Source of the DNA: Haematococcus lacustris
Lineage: Eukaryota; Chlorophyta; Chlorophyceae; Chlamydomonadales; Haematococcaceae
Assembly (NCBI GenBank): GCA_030144725.1
Contig: JASKMD010000010.1
Span: 310,001-374,000, forward strand
Reading direction: 5' to 3'
DNA: 64,000 nt
The number at the start of each line of letters is the position of its first letter. Position 1 is the first letter of the stretch. The notes under the pieces were generated by a model. It saw only the letters and a list, made by a program, of their open reading frames with translations, was not told the DNA's origin and searched no databases. Both the position numbers and the translations under genes were made by a program. Shown here piece by piece: positions 22,234-33,400 of the stretch.

Positions 22234-23865
22234 TCAACTCACACCCAGCACATACTCAGCAACCTTGGACAGCAGTGACCTGGAGGGCTGCGGCACCTGT
22301 TGCATGCCTGCCCCTGCCTCTAAGCGGTAAGGCCGGTCCAGCACGGCCGGAGGCCTCACTACCTGCACAGCACATCCAGCCAGCCAGGTCACACTCAAGC
22401 ACTGCTCTGCCTATGCTGGGCTTTACCCTCACACAGCCATGAGGTGCCACAGCTATGAGCACTGCTCTGCCCATGCTAGGCCCTGCTGGGCCCTACTCAC
22501 ACACAGCCATGAGCCATTGAGCCAACACAGCCATGAGCCATGCTGGGCCCTATCTACCTCTACCCTCTACACTCAGGTGCTTAAGCAGGCTCCTGGTGGT
22601 GCTGCTGCCAGCCTCAGGTGGCTGGCTGGCCTGTGTTAAAGCAAGCTTGTGAGGCCAAGCACACAAACCCACCATCATCAAGCGCTAGTTAACAGAGGGC
22701 TCTGTCCCCAGTTTGTTGCTGCATCCAGCCAGCCAGTTATTCTATGCCATTTATCTCCCATGGCGTGTGAGAGCAGCAGCAGCATCAAACACGGCAGCAT
22801 GTGGCTCCAGCACCTGTCCCCAGAACCCCCTACTGGCACCACCCACCACACAGCCGCACCTGCAACGTGCTGCCCTGTGCAGCGTCAGCGCCTTCCACCG
22901 CTGCTCTGTGCTTGACATCCAGTGGCTTCACTCCCACAATCAGCGAGCTCAGCAGCGACTCCCCGTTGCGCAACAGAGCCCTCTGGGCCCCAAACTTATT
23001 CTGGAACTGTGCGCCAGTCAGGCAGGGGCAGCACAGCCTCAATCAGGCACTGTGGTGACATAACATCAGGTGGCAGGGGGCAGCACACATGGGTGGGCCT
23101 GGCTACAGCCCCTCTGGGTAAGCCCTGGTGTCCTTGACACTGCCACCCTAATCACCAGCAACATCATCGCCAGCACCACTGCATGACACCTGGCGGCGGA
23201 ACCATGCAAGCATGTGGGCTCCCACCTGGACATGGATGTAATTAGCCTGCGGCTGGCCATATGTTCCCCATTGCAAAATGTCCCCACAGCTTGAAAACTC
23301 TACGGCAGGCAAGCCAAGGCGTGTCAGCGGGACACTTCACTATTGACATCTGATGAGACCTGCATGAAAAAACCGACGACCACATACCTCGAAGGATGAG
23401 CGGAACATCGGTGGGTGTGAACCCGAATATGGTCACCCACACATCCTCATACTGAGGAGGTGGCTCGTACTGCAGTGCGTATGCTGGCTGTTGGGGCTGA
23501 AGGGGGGCTAAGGAAGAGGGAGCAGCTTGCCGCCCAGCTGTTACTGGCTCGTCTGCGGTTAGGTGCACTGGGCTGACTTCAGGGCTGAGCTGAGGCCAGC
23601 AGGCAGGTATGGTCGGGCCAGGGCCTCATTTACCCATGTTCACATCGTCTGTGAGGCGCAGCATAGGTGGTGGCACCGCCTGGGGGGTGGCCTCAGTGTG
23701 GACTGACCCTGGCGTCAAAACCATGCTGCGCCGCTGCGTGCTCATGCTACTTTCTGCCTGCGTCCTGTGCGGCGTCGCTGAGCGTGGCGTCATGGCATCC
23801 GCCGGGGTCAATGAGAACAGCAGGGGTGCGAACTCCTGCTCTCGCATTGCTGACGGAGAAAGCAT
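22234..23865 (-). CDS. NUP35: nucleoporin NUP35/Nup53
   Basis: Five exons (23865-23634, 23576-23388, 23299-23226, 23006-22860, 22362-22234) join in frame to 256 residues. The N-terminus is Ser/Thr/Pro-rich. The MPPN (Nup35-type RRM) domain spans about residues 97-195. It has VWVTIFGFTPTDVPLILREF, SSCGDILQWGTYGQPQANYI, then FQNKFGAQRALLRNGE and IVGVKP. The protein ends LLSKVAEYVLGVS, the conserved C-terminal amphipathic helix that touches membrane. NUP35 belongs to the inner ring of the nuclear pore and links NUP93/NUP155 to the pore membrane. The protein is shorter than animal homologues (about 326 residues), mainly in the N-terminal disordered part. It is a complete gene starting at the ATG at 23865. 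Confidence 0.93.
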
Positions 23866-24081
23866 GATGCTGTGCGATGTTCAGAAATGTCTAGTGTATG
23901 GTTGTGCTGTGTTGTATTGCAGCTGGAGCAATTTGAAATGTTGAGAAATTTTCGTGATAAAAAAGAAATGAAGATGATACAGGGCCTCAGTAGTTGGCCA
24001 GCTCCAGTCCTTGCCCAGATCTTAGCGCTGCTGGTACTCCTTTCCAGGTGTAGCCAAAGCTTCTAGGCCAGTACAGCTGTA
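23866..24081. promoter_or_regulatory. NUP35 upstream region
   Basis: Presumed promoter of NUP35 on the minus strand, bounded by the miniature element at 24082. No clear TATA box was seen. Confidence 0.3.
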
Positions 24082-24332
24082 GGTCACCCCGGCCATTGGC
24101 CATGCCAATCCGTGCCAAGCCTGCGCATCGCACCACGCCCTAGTGGAGGGTAGCGAAGGCCCTCGCGGTAACTTACGCGCGCTAAAACTCGCGTTTTAGA
24201 CTTAAGCCTCCCAGATCACTCCGCCCGCCATTCCCGCGAACTGTGAACATGCTCGCTCGCTGCAGCCTGGGGCTCAACAGGGTGCGACCGCACGTGGGTC
24301 GCAGGTCAAAGCGCAAGATGGCCGGGGTGACC
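24082..24332. mobile_element. 251-bp miniature element, GGTCACC family
   Basis: Ends GGTCACCCCGGCCAT and its inverse, flanked by TGTA at 24078-24081 and 24333-24336. The ends match the 3-kb element at 17387-20370 over about 15-20 bases; the interiors differ. No coding capacity. Confidence 0.8.
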
Positions 24333-24468
24333 TGTACATCTCAAGGGGGCGATGACACCAGATAAGAGTCCGTGTTCTCCTTCTTCTTCTACTTGTCATG
24401 TTTACATGATGACTTGGCCACCTGACACTCCCAATGATCTCAATAATGTTGTGGAAAGAGGCATGTGT

Positions 24469-24509
24469 GATGTGAGTCACATCATGGCATGCGTGATGTG
24501 ACTCACATC
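24469..24509. promoter_or_regulatory. two perfect palindromes with TGAGTCA cores
   Basis: GATGTGAGTCACATC at 24469-24483 and its reverse complement at 24495-24509 lie 11 bp apart. TGAGTCA is the core bound by AP-1/GCN4-type bZIP factors. It lies about 600 bases upstream of the NUP35 start. A regulatory role is inferred only. Confidence 0.35.
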
Positions 24510-25377
24510 ATGTGAGGCTTCACGGCAAATAAAACCTGACATACGTTCAAGATATGCTTTGAGTATTCACGAACCACGCCACACATCATCATGTTCACTG
24601 CACCGCACCTACACACGCACGCAGCACTCTGGGGCTACTACATCGCTACAACCACATCCAATCACAAGAGTTCCTCCTTTGATATCCATCCAGAACTGCG
24701 CCTAACTTGCACAATTGTGCAACATCATGCTCATACCGTGCCCATCACAATGTCTCGTGGCAGAATACTGTAGCTTTAATGACAAGAACGAACATCAAAA
24801 TGCAGTTTATATAGAACGTGTGATAGCAGCCTCATGCCCATCCCCAGTGACAGCAACACTGGACCCCGTCTGGAAGGCCATGTTCTTTGACAGGCAATTA
24901 AATACATACCCAATCCAAGCCCGCAGCTGGCAACCCCCCACTCCTGACCTCTCTATGCTTTCGCACCATTGTGCTAATACCTTGAAATTTAGTTCCAGTG
25001 TGTGCATGTCACTATCAGCCCCAGTGCAGGGCACAGTGCCGGCACTGAGACAGCTTCGGCACGTGACCATGTGTTTGGCAGCTACTGGGCCGCATACCTG
25101 TCGCGTTGTAAGCATGCGCTGTGGCACTTGGTACCAGCCTGGCACTAGCGTTGTGCCCATGAATCATAAGACTGTGCACTCCCCGATCTGTGGACCTCCC
25201 CAGCGCACCCCCAGCAGCACCCATGCGCCACACAGCCAAGCATCCTGGCCTAGGCTGGAGTCTCACGAGCCAGGGCAGGCACCAGGGCCACTGCCAGCTC
25301 CCAGCCCTCCTCAGGGCTCAACTTCCCAGCCCACTGGCCTACCCTCTTCAGCGGTGGAGGGCCCAGCACCTCCTCCA

Positions 25378-26853
25378 TCATCCCAGGGGCAGGGCGCGCA
25401 GCGTCACAGGGTCCCAGCCCACCAGCAGGCCTCTGCCCATCCCAGGCCTGGCTTGTTCTTGGTGAATGATAGCCCCTGCCATGCTGTGGCAAGGCTGTCC
25501 TGCCACCCCTTCCAGGCTGCCCCTCCCCACCTGCTGGGCCAACCTGCTGGTCTGCTCTGCCTGCCACTCCCTGCTGCTTTCCAGCACGCTGAAAGTGGTG
25601 CGTCGCAGGGGCTGCCGCACCCCTGCCACCGCCTGCCGGCTCCCCAGCCCTGCCTGCAGATCCTTGGACAGAGCATCGGCTGAAAGCAGCTGGGCAGGGT
25701 GTAGGGCGAGCGCGCTTGGGGTGCGGCTGGTCAAGCGCCTGGCACTCTCACCCAGCAGGCACATCTTGTGCAGCAGCAGGAGGGTGGACGGCAGGCTCTG
25801 GGCTGCGGGCTGCAGGCTTGGCTGCTGAGCAAGGCTCATGTCCAACCCACTGCTCCTAACCAGCTGGTAGGGCTGGGTGGTGTTCATGCGGCGGATGGCT
25901 GACCTGTGGCTGCTGCAGCTCCGGCTCAGCTGGTCGTCCAGTCCGCTGCTGTGCTGCTGCTGCAGTTGGTCTGTCAGAGCTCGCAGGCGGTGGATGCTGG
26001 GCATGAGGGGCTTCCTGCCAGGCTGGGCCAGCTCACAGTTGGAAGCCACGCTGCTGGAAGCAGAGCTAGTGCATGTGCCTTGCTGAGCGTTGAAGGGTAT
26101 ATCGCCCCACAGTGTCCTGGCTGACACACTGGGAGACCCGCCCTGGCTGCTGAAGGTGGACATCCCAGCAGGGTTGGGCTCTGGATCTCTTGCTTTGTAC
26201 CTGAAGCTGTCCTGTGGCGCGTCTGCCTGGCCTAGGACTGCCTTGACCAGGGCTGCCTGGCCCAGGGCTGCAGAGACGTGTTGGGTCAGGTTGGGCTGGG
26301 GTGCGGAGCTCGATGGGCTCAATGAGCTCAATGGGTGGGTAGGCAAGGGGCTCGAGGGGCAGGGGGCGGGTGATGCCGCCAGCTGCAGGGCAGTCTGTGG
26401 AGGAGGAGCGGGAGGTGCAATAAAGGCCAAACACCTGACTGACTGGCGGTTGATGGTGTGGGGAACGCTGGTGGGGGTGCACTTTTCCTCGAGAGGACTG
26501 ATGCAGCTGCTGCTGGTGCTGCTGCTGGGCGTTGTGGTCAATGGGGTAGTAGGCAGGCTGCCCTGACCAGGCAATGGAGGAGAGAGGGTCGCTATGCTGT
26601 TGAGTGGGCTGAGACCGCCATGGGTGTCATTGGAGCCACAGCTGGACCGAATGGGGCGGGAGGGCGGTGCTTGACCTGATTTGCTAGCTCGCTTGCTGGC
26701 ACGTGCAAAGAAGGCAAAGCAACCAGTAGGCTCATCCGCGATTGAGGGAGTCGAGTCATGGCTGCTGCCGGGCTCCGTGCACTGATCGCGGCGCTTCAGC
26801 TTCTGAAACACAAGACGAACGCCTCGCGTGGATGAACCAAGTACTGTCTGCAT
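25378..26853 (-). CDS. Ser/Pro/Gln-rich protein, unrecognised
   Basis: An uninterrupted frame of 491 residues runs from the ATG at 26853 to a stop at 25378. The start MQTVLGSSTRGVRLVFQ leads into a basic stretch (KLKRRDQ). The middle is Ser/Pro/Thr-rich and disordered. A more ordered segment near residues 290-430 includes HRLRALTDQLQQQHSSGLDD, LLLLHKMCLLGESARRL and RQPLRRTTFSVLESS. No family was recognised. Composition and the lack of stops favour real coding. The 5' end is uncertain, since an acceptor (TTTCAG) at codon 18 could instead join an upstream exon. A 55-bp piece of it recurs at 6604-6661. Confidence 0.6.
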   Translation of the reverse strand: MQTVLGSSTRGVRLVFQKLKRRDQCTEPGSSHDSTPSIADEPTGCFAFFARASKRASKSGQAPPSRPIRSSCGSNDTHGGLSPLNSIATLSPPLPGQGSLPTTPLTTTPSSSTSSSCISPLEEKCTPTSVPHTINRQSVRCLAFIAPPAPPPQTALQLAASPAPCPSSPLPTHPLSSLSPSSSAPQPNLTQHVSAALGQAALVKAVLGQADAPQDSFRYKARDPEPNPAGMSTFSSQGGSPSVSARTLWGDIPFNAQQGTCTSSASSSVASNCELAQPGRKPLMPSIHRLRALTDQLQQQHSSGLDDQLSRSCSSHRSAIRRMNTTQPYQLVRSSGLDMSLAQQPSLQPAAQSLPSTLLLLHKMCLLGESARRLTSRTPSALALHPAQLLSADALSKDLQAGLGSRQAVAGVRQPLRRTTFSVLESSREWQAEQTSRLAQQVGRGSLEGVAGQPCHSMAGAIIHQEQARPGMGRGLLVGWDPVTLRALPLG

Positions 26854-27270
26854 CGACCGCCAGACGCACGCACGCAAGACTGAGCAATACTGCGGGTGCG
26901 AACTTCCCTGCGGTACGACCGGGTGCTGAGACCTGCTAGCTCACCATCGTCCAGCCTGCGATCAGCGTTATACTGCTCAGTTAAGGTTCTGTCAGGGTTC
27001 ATCTGGGATGAAGTCCGGCCACACGGGCTCCTACCAGCGAATACACGTCTAAAGCGTCATCGAGCTTTAGCAGCCTACGGTTCTAAGGACCTGCGCTCAC
27101 GACCTGTCTAGTGTCTCAGCGGCCAGTGTGTGATTTTCACTCTACCCGGGTTCGCACTTCTTAACTTCTGTACCAGCTATATTGGTGTGTATGCCTCCAT
27201 GACTAGCTCAAGCTCCTATAGCCATTGCAAAAAACTGCAGTTGTTATGCGTTGCCGCTCGATGTCGCGTC

Positions 27271-27556
27271 GATGTTGGACAGTCGCAGGTTGGGACATCC
27301 TGGCAAACTACGCAACGCGGGGCGAGGCGATGATGCCGGCCAGCTCACCTGCACCAGGCGCTGAAACTCCAACACCCCTTGCACTGCGCACGGGCCGCGC
27401 CCGCCAAATCTGCAGCCTTTGACCAAGACCAAAACGTCCTGGCCAGCATGCTGCGGGCACAGTGCGCGGTCGCCAGCGCCTCGCTAAGTTTCGCGCGTCC
27501 TGCAGGCACTACCAAGTCGCCCCGACGTCTCCAGCACTCGACAAAGCGCTTCTTTT
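27271..27556 (-). pseudogene. duplicated fragment of a gene B Sfi1 exon
   Basis: This stretch matches 32358-32650, covering part of an intron and most of exon 32676-32443 of the large LRR/Sfi1 gene, at about 94 percent by eye. It has a single-base deletion (CTTGCACTGCG against CTTGCACTTGCG) that breaks the frame and a 7-base gap near its left end. Because it includes intron sequence, it arose from DNA, not from processed RNA. Confidence 0.85.
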
Positions 27557-27781
27557 CGCAATCTAACGGCAAAGGCGTAGAGCAGGTAGAGGGCTCACCC
27601 TGCTGCTGGCCATTCACAGCTGACGCGGCTGGTGCAGAACTCATCCATCAGCATCACCCGTCCAGCCGCTGGTCCGGGCCCCTGGGCCAGCAAGCTACCT
27701 TGCAGCAAGCCTGCAACACTACATTCACACTTCTCAACCACCTCAGGTGCCGATACCAGCTGAGTCATAGAAGACCGCCAC

Positions 27782-29323
27782 TCAGGCGGCCCCAACATCA
27801 AAAAAATGACAGGAAACCGACCCCTGGTAGTAGGACGGCTGTAACTCTGCACTCACTGCGCCAAATATTATGCTACTTGGCTCACAATGTAGCCAGCCCG
27901 GCCAGCTACCTTTTCCCCATCCAGGATAATTATGCAGTCAGTAGGCCGTGCACGACAAAGCATCAAAGTTGGTGATTCAAATTTGAGCCATTGCGGAGCA
28001 TGCAGTCGTCGCTTCAACCGCCCGCGTCGCGTAGGCTGCTCTACATAAGTATGCGCGTCGGCAGCAACAGTCGGATATGAAAACAATTGCGCGAATGTGG
28101 CACGGAGGCAGTTGGGGTTGGTAATATGGGGTTGGTAATATGCATGCAAGTACTCTCTAAATACTGCATCGTTTTCGATAGCGTTTGTCACATTGGCAGC
28201 TGCACGTCAATGCGCGTCATCTGACAATCAGCGCAAGCCATTGGAGTTTTTGCTCGCGTACTGCCACATGTGCCCGCGAACAAACCACAGCGGCGATATG
28301 GGTCTCCTTGGCACGGTGAGCCACATCGCTGTGACCCCATCTACCTAGCGCAGTGAGCGGGTTGTGCACACATGGAATGTCCGGCAAACACCCATCGCGA
28401 TGCCTGCCGGGCGTGCAGGGCGCCTAGACGGGGTGATTGAAACATATCTCCATGCTCGCTTCCGCCGTATACACCACTTGGGTCGGCGCACACTAAGGTA
28501 TCACCGGCTTACACCCCCCCTCCTCCACTGTGTCCTCCACTGTGTTGCACCCGCTGCATCCACAGGAAAATGGCCATGGAATGTTTGTTCTATACCCATT
28601 GGCGCATCTATTGAAACAAACCGCACGTTTAACAGCCCAGGCCTCTATCAGTTTGACATCTTCAAAGTGACATCATGTTCTCCAAGCAGAATCAGGGCTA
28701 CGGGGCTGTGGGGTGGCAGTTGAGCTATGAAACTTTGCACGCAGGTGGATGGCATGTAGGGGAGTGTAACTCTCAGCGGAGCCGAGTCCTGATTCGGTCA
28801 TGGTGTGGAGTTGTGTGTCTGACTGCATGGCCCCGGTCCTGAGATCGGCTAAGGGAGTTGGGGGTCACCGACCAAAGTGAGCTTTTGGCTTGTCTGAGTG
28901 TTTGTAGAAATGTCTAAAAGGAGCGTAACCTAGTAAGTAGCATGCTGTAAGTCCCAATGGTCGAGCTGTGGCATTGCCCTCTAGGTAAGGGGGGGAGGTG
29001 GGCTCATTGCCACATCGCCGCAACCGCTTTCCGACTGCTGCTGCCGACACGCATGCGCATGTAGAGCAGCCTAAGCGACGAAGGCGGTCGCAGCGATGAC
29101 GGCATGCCCCGCAACGGCCCAAATTTGAATCACTAACTTTGATGCTTTGTTGTGCACGGCCTACTCGGTGTATGTTTATTCTGGATGGGTGAAAGGTAGC
29201 TGGCTGGGTTGGCTACATACTGAGCCAGCTAGCATTCAATTTGGCGCAGCGAGTGCAGAGTTACAGCCGTCCTACTACCAGGGGTCGGTTTACTGCCATT
29301 TTTTGAATGTTGGGGGCGCCTGA
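27782..29323. mobile_element. foldback element with long inverted arms (about 1.5 kb)
   Basis: Left arm 27782-28105 and right arm about 29000-29323 are inverted copies with scattered mismatches, starting TCAGGCGGCCCCAACAT and TCAGGCGCCCCCAACAT. Both contain ACCCCTGGTAGTAGGACGGC. The roughly 0.9-kb centre has no recognisable gene. No convincing target duplication was found. Long arms with a non-coding centre resemble foldback or MULE-derived elements. Confidence 0.75.
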
Positions 29324-29655
29324 ATTTCATGTTAAGGATATGTTTGTAACAGATACAATACATTACCTAAATACAAGTGGACCACTTCAGCTCCATGTGT
29401 GTGTCCCTCAACTACTAGCTCAAGCTCCTGTAGCTCTTGCGATGTTCAACACACAGACATAACTGCCACGCTGCCCGAGCTCGTTCTATAGAAAAGACCC
29501 ACCTCTTCGCACTGCCGCAGCCACAGCAAAAACGATGACTTGGAATGAATTTATATGTGCTAGTCAGTGGTCAGGCCAGATAACTTAACAAGTACGACTG
29601 CGAAGGCCACAGTGTCCATGTCAATGTCCACTAGGTCCGCAATCGTGTCTGCGGG

Positions 29656-30330
29656 AGCCATCCCCTTGTATTGGTACCTGACCCCTATCGGGTAACTCGA
29701 CAGCATAGCATGATGCACATGTACTCATAACATGTACTAAGCTGACACAACTTATGGCATTAGGCACACTCGTTGGTGTCATACCGCTGCTGCTGGGCCT
29801 TGGGGTTCTCGATTGATCTCTCATCCACTTGTGACTTGGGGTCAGGGTACTCCCTGCCCTGGTCGGGCCACCAGCACAGCTCCAGCGGGCGCCACTTGCT
29901 CTCCCCATTGCTTCGCATGTTCAACGTTGCTTTGGTGTCCCTGTCCACCCATCTGCCTGGCTGTGGTGCTGATGTGATATCGGCACCTTTGCCTTTGCCT
30001 GTGCCCTTGGTGGGCTGGGTGGCTTCAACTGCCTGATCAGCCTTGGTGCGCGTGGTGCGCTTGGCTAGCAGGGGAACACTGGGCCCTGGCTGAGAGTCTG
30101 CTGCCTGGCTGGCAGCCTGGGTATGTGGGGCCTGGGTACTGGGCACCACACCAGGCCCCAGTCTGGCTGGTTACGCTGGTGGTTCCAGGCTGGACATGCT
30201 GGGCAAAAGTTCACCTGCCCTGCTGGGGGCTTCCAGTCTGCAGGCCTGGTGGGCTGCTCCTCACAGGGCTGGGACCTGTTCATATAAGAGCCGGGCAGCC
30301 TGTTTGACACTTGCTTGCGCCTGCAGGGCC
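29656..30330 (-). pseudogene. TnpB/Fanzor-like C-terminal fragment, copy C
   Basis: This is the longest but most diverged copy. The frame reads PAGQVNFCPACPAW, then GLVWCPV, a zinc ribbon of the CxxC...C type. A KGTGKGKG linker follows, then GRWVDRDTKATLNMRSNGES and a stop at 29760. The RuvC-III Asp is kept, but the NAA signature has become KAT. The 3' end near 29656 (CCCCTTGTATTGG) resembles that of copies A and B. It lies just downstream of gene B, in the same orientation. Confidence 0.65.
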
Positions 30331-30438
30331 TCCCCATCACTTTACGTCAAGCCAGAGCACTGCGTCTGCACCCCACCTCCCATTCCCCAGCCCAACTTCC
30401 CCAATGAAGACAGTGGCTGCCTGCAGTAGCCCATGGCA

Positions 30439-33400
30439 TCAGCCCATGCCTGGGCTTGCTGGATAGCATTGTGGCCCAGTTTCCCCTGCCAGGTGCTGCA
30501 GCGTAGCTGCCATGAAGCTGGTGATGGACCCCTCCTGAGCTGCCTCTGATGCCTGCCGCTCCTTTGCGGCCATCACAGTCCTCGCCACCTGCTGCTGTCC
30601 CTGCTGCCCTTGCTGCTGCTTGGTGTGCTGTAAGCTGTGCTGCCTGCGTGTGAAGCCCTCGTCTGGCACCTGCCCCTGCACCTGCTGCACTTGCCAAGAG
30701 ACACGGGGAGTCGAACCCAGGGCCAAGGCACCCAGGGAGGAGTGGCCGCTCTGCAGGCCTTGCATCTGGCTGAGCAGCTCCAGCTGGGCGTCCTTGGCCC
30801 GCAGCTGTCCAACCAGCTCCGCCACCTCCGCCTCCCAGCCTGACCGCAGCCGCTTCACCTCAGCAGCGTGAGTGCTTGCGCCCAGCTGGGCCCGCTGTAC
30901 AGCTGCCTGGGCACTGGCCAGCTCCCTGGCCTGGCTGCTCAGCTGCTCAGTAGCTGCATGCTGGGCGCGCTCAGCTGCCACCACCTGGAGCACAAAACAT
31001 GCCAGGCAGAGAGGAGTGGGGCAGGGTTGGCTGGACGCAGTGCAAAAGCAGGACCAGGTCCCTGCTCAAGGGTGTTGGAGGCTGTGGCAGGTAGGCAGGC
31101 AGGCAGAGTAGAGGCATGCAGACCACCATTGCGTGACTCCTGTACTACCCCCACCCCTCAGGCACACAGCAAGGTCATGCCAGCATGAGAAGCTGGTGCT
31201 GTGGAGAGATGGGTGATATAGTGTGGGAGTCAGGGGCTGCGTGCGGACCCTATGCTACGACAGGGCATGCATCACCACCAACATCGCTGCAAGGGCTCAG
31301 TGCGTACTGACCCACGCCCACAAGGCAGCAAGGCACAGGTAGTATAGTGTAGAGTTCAAGGGCTGCATGTGGGCCATGTGCTCTGACGCATCACTACATC
31401 ACTGAAAGGGCCCACAAGGCAGCAGCCATGGAAGTCATGGATGCATGGGTTGCACATGGTGATGGAAGGCCATGATGGGTTCCACATGATGATGGAAGGC
31501 CATGCAGGGCATGGCTTTCAGTTCTACTCACATACCTGTTGAGAGAGGCGCAGCTGCAGGTCACGTGTGGTGGTGTGGGAGGCTGTGAGGGATAGCTGGA
31601 GTGAGGCCAGGGTCGTACGCAGCTCCTCAAGCTCCGTGTGCTGGGCAGCTGAAGTCTGGGTCAGCTGCTGCGTGCTCTGCAGCAGTGTGTCTCGCTCCTG
31701 AACTGTGCAATGCAGCTGCTCCTGCAGGTCTGCCTCTCGAGCCTCACTAGCAGCAAGCTGGAGGCTGGTTTCCTGCAGCCCGGCCTGCAACCCTGGGAGC
31801 TGCTCCAGCTGCTGGGTTGCAGAGTCCAGCGCGGTAAGGAGACGCTGCTTTTCGTCGTTGGCTAGCAGCAATGCGCCCTGCGCTTGGTGTGCTGCTGACT
31901 CGGCCTGGGCACATGCGGTCTGCGCCTCCCCAGCTTTGCGGGACAGCGCGACCAGCCGCCAAGCGTTGATACAGCGGCTAGCGCTGGTGCGCGCAGCAGT
32001 CACCAAGAAGGCTTCCGTGAAGGCAGCGGCGGTGGTTTGTCGGACGCGAGTAGCAGTCTCGCACAGCGACCACCAAGCCTGTCGAGGCACAGGTGCAACC
32101 AACAAACGCATGTCTGGGGCAAGAGAAAGCAGCATTCGCAATAGTTACAGCATAGCTGGACTGGCCGCCGGCACGAAGGGTGGGATTGTTCGGAGGTGTG
32201 ACATCACACCTGAAATGCTGCGCGCAGGGTGGGCATGACGACCCGAAGGTAGTGTGTGCGCACCACCCTCTGTAGGGTGCCGTGACTGCGGGAAACCGCC
32301 TCGGACAGCCTACGCCAGCGCAGCGTCACCTGTAGCACGGATCGCAACGGACGTCAGATGTTGCCAAGCCGGACAGTCGCAGGTTGGGACATCCTGGCAA
32401 ACTACGCAACGCGGGGCGAGGCGATAATGCCGGCCAGCTCACCTGCACCAGGCGCTGAAACTCCAACACCCCTTGCACTTGCGCACGGGCCGCGCCCGCC
32501 AAATCTGCAGCTTTTGACCAAGACCAAAACGTCCTGGCCAGCATGCTGCGGGCATAATGCGCGGTCGCCAGCGCCTCGCCAAGCTTCGCGCGTTCTGCAG
32601 CCACCACCAAGTCGCCCCAACTCCTCCAGCACTCGACAAGGCGCTTTTGTTGCTTGAGCGCCACATAGCCCGACGCCTGTAGCACAGTGCACCCACTGAC
32701 CGCATGTTACCCCATCGCACTTCTTTACGCACAGCTCAAGCTACTTGCGCTGGCTCACCTGTCCTCTAATGTGCACTTGACGCTGAGCTAAGCTGTGCCA
32801 GGCAAGCAGCCAACGGCGTATGCGCCGCAGGCTGACAGCCTTCACTGCATGTTTGCCGTTGTGACGAGCGCTCACGAGGCCTTGCCAGGCTTTGAGTGAT
32901 TTATCCAGGAGCCTGACGTTGTACCTAGAGCACAAGGAAGGCAAAGCCACCTACATCTAAGCAAACGCACCCATGCATCCAGCCACACATGAATGCCAGG
33001 GACCATGCACAGCAAAGCAGCACGAGAGGTTGGTTGAAGCAGCCAAGAGATGTCACCACTCTTGCCAGGCAACATCACCAGGCAGGGAAGGGGCAGAGGA
33101 AGGTGTTGGCAACTTACCGTGTGCGCAGCCTTCTATTCATGGTGAGCTTGGTCACATGGTGCGCTTGCCACTGCCACCACAGGCGGATGGTTCGGCTGAG
33201 TAGATGACGATGGTGGTACTTGATCGACCGCCTCCAGGCTATTGCCTGCACCACCATCGACATCATCATTTAGACAGAATGCATAACCTCCCTATGGCCT
33301 TTCTGCACAGCAAGGCCTGCGACACCCATCGAGGTTTAATCCCACCCCAGTTCTTTCCCCAGAAGCAGGATCAACGCTGAATGAGCAAGGCACGAGCTCG

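Noticed and set aside
24715..25683. 322-residue plus-strand frame
   Set aside because: Antisense to the Ser-rich gene; low-complexity Pro/Ser composition and no splice or start context better than the minus-strand gene.
27782..29323. hAT or Mutator assignment for the foldback element
   Set aside because: No 8- or 9-bp flanking duplication and no transposase fragment were found.
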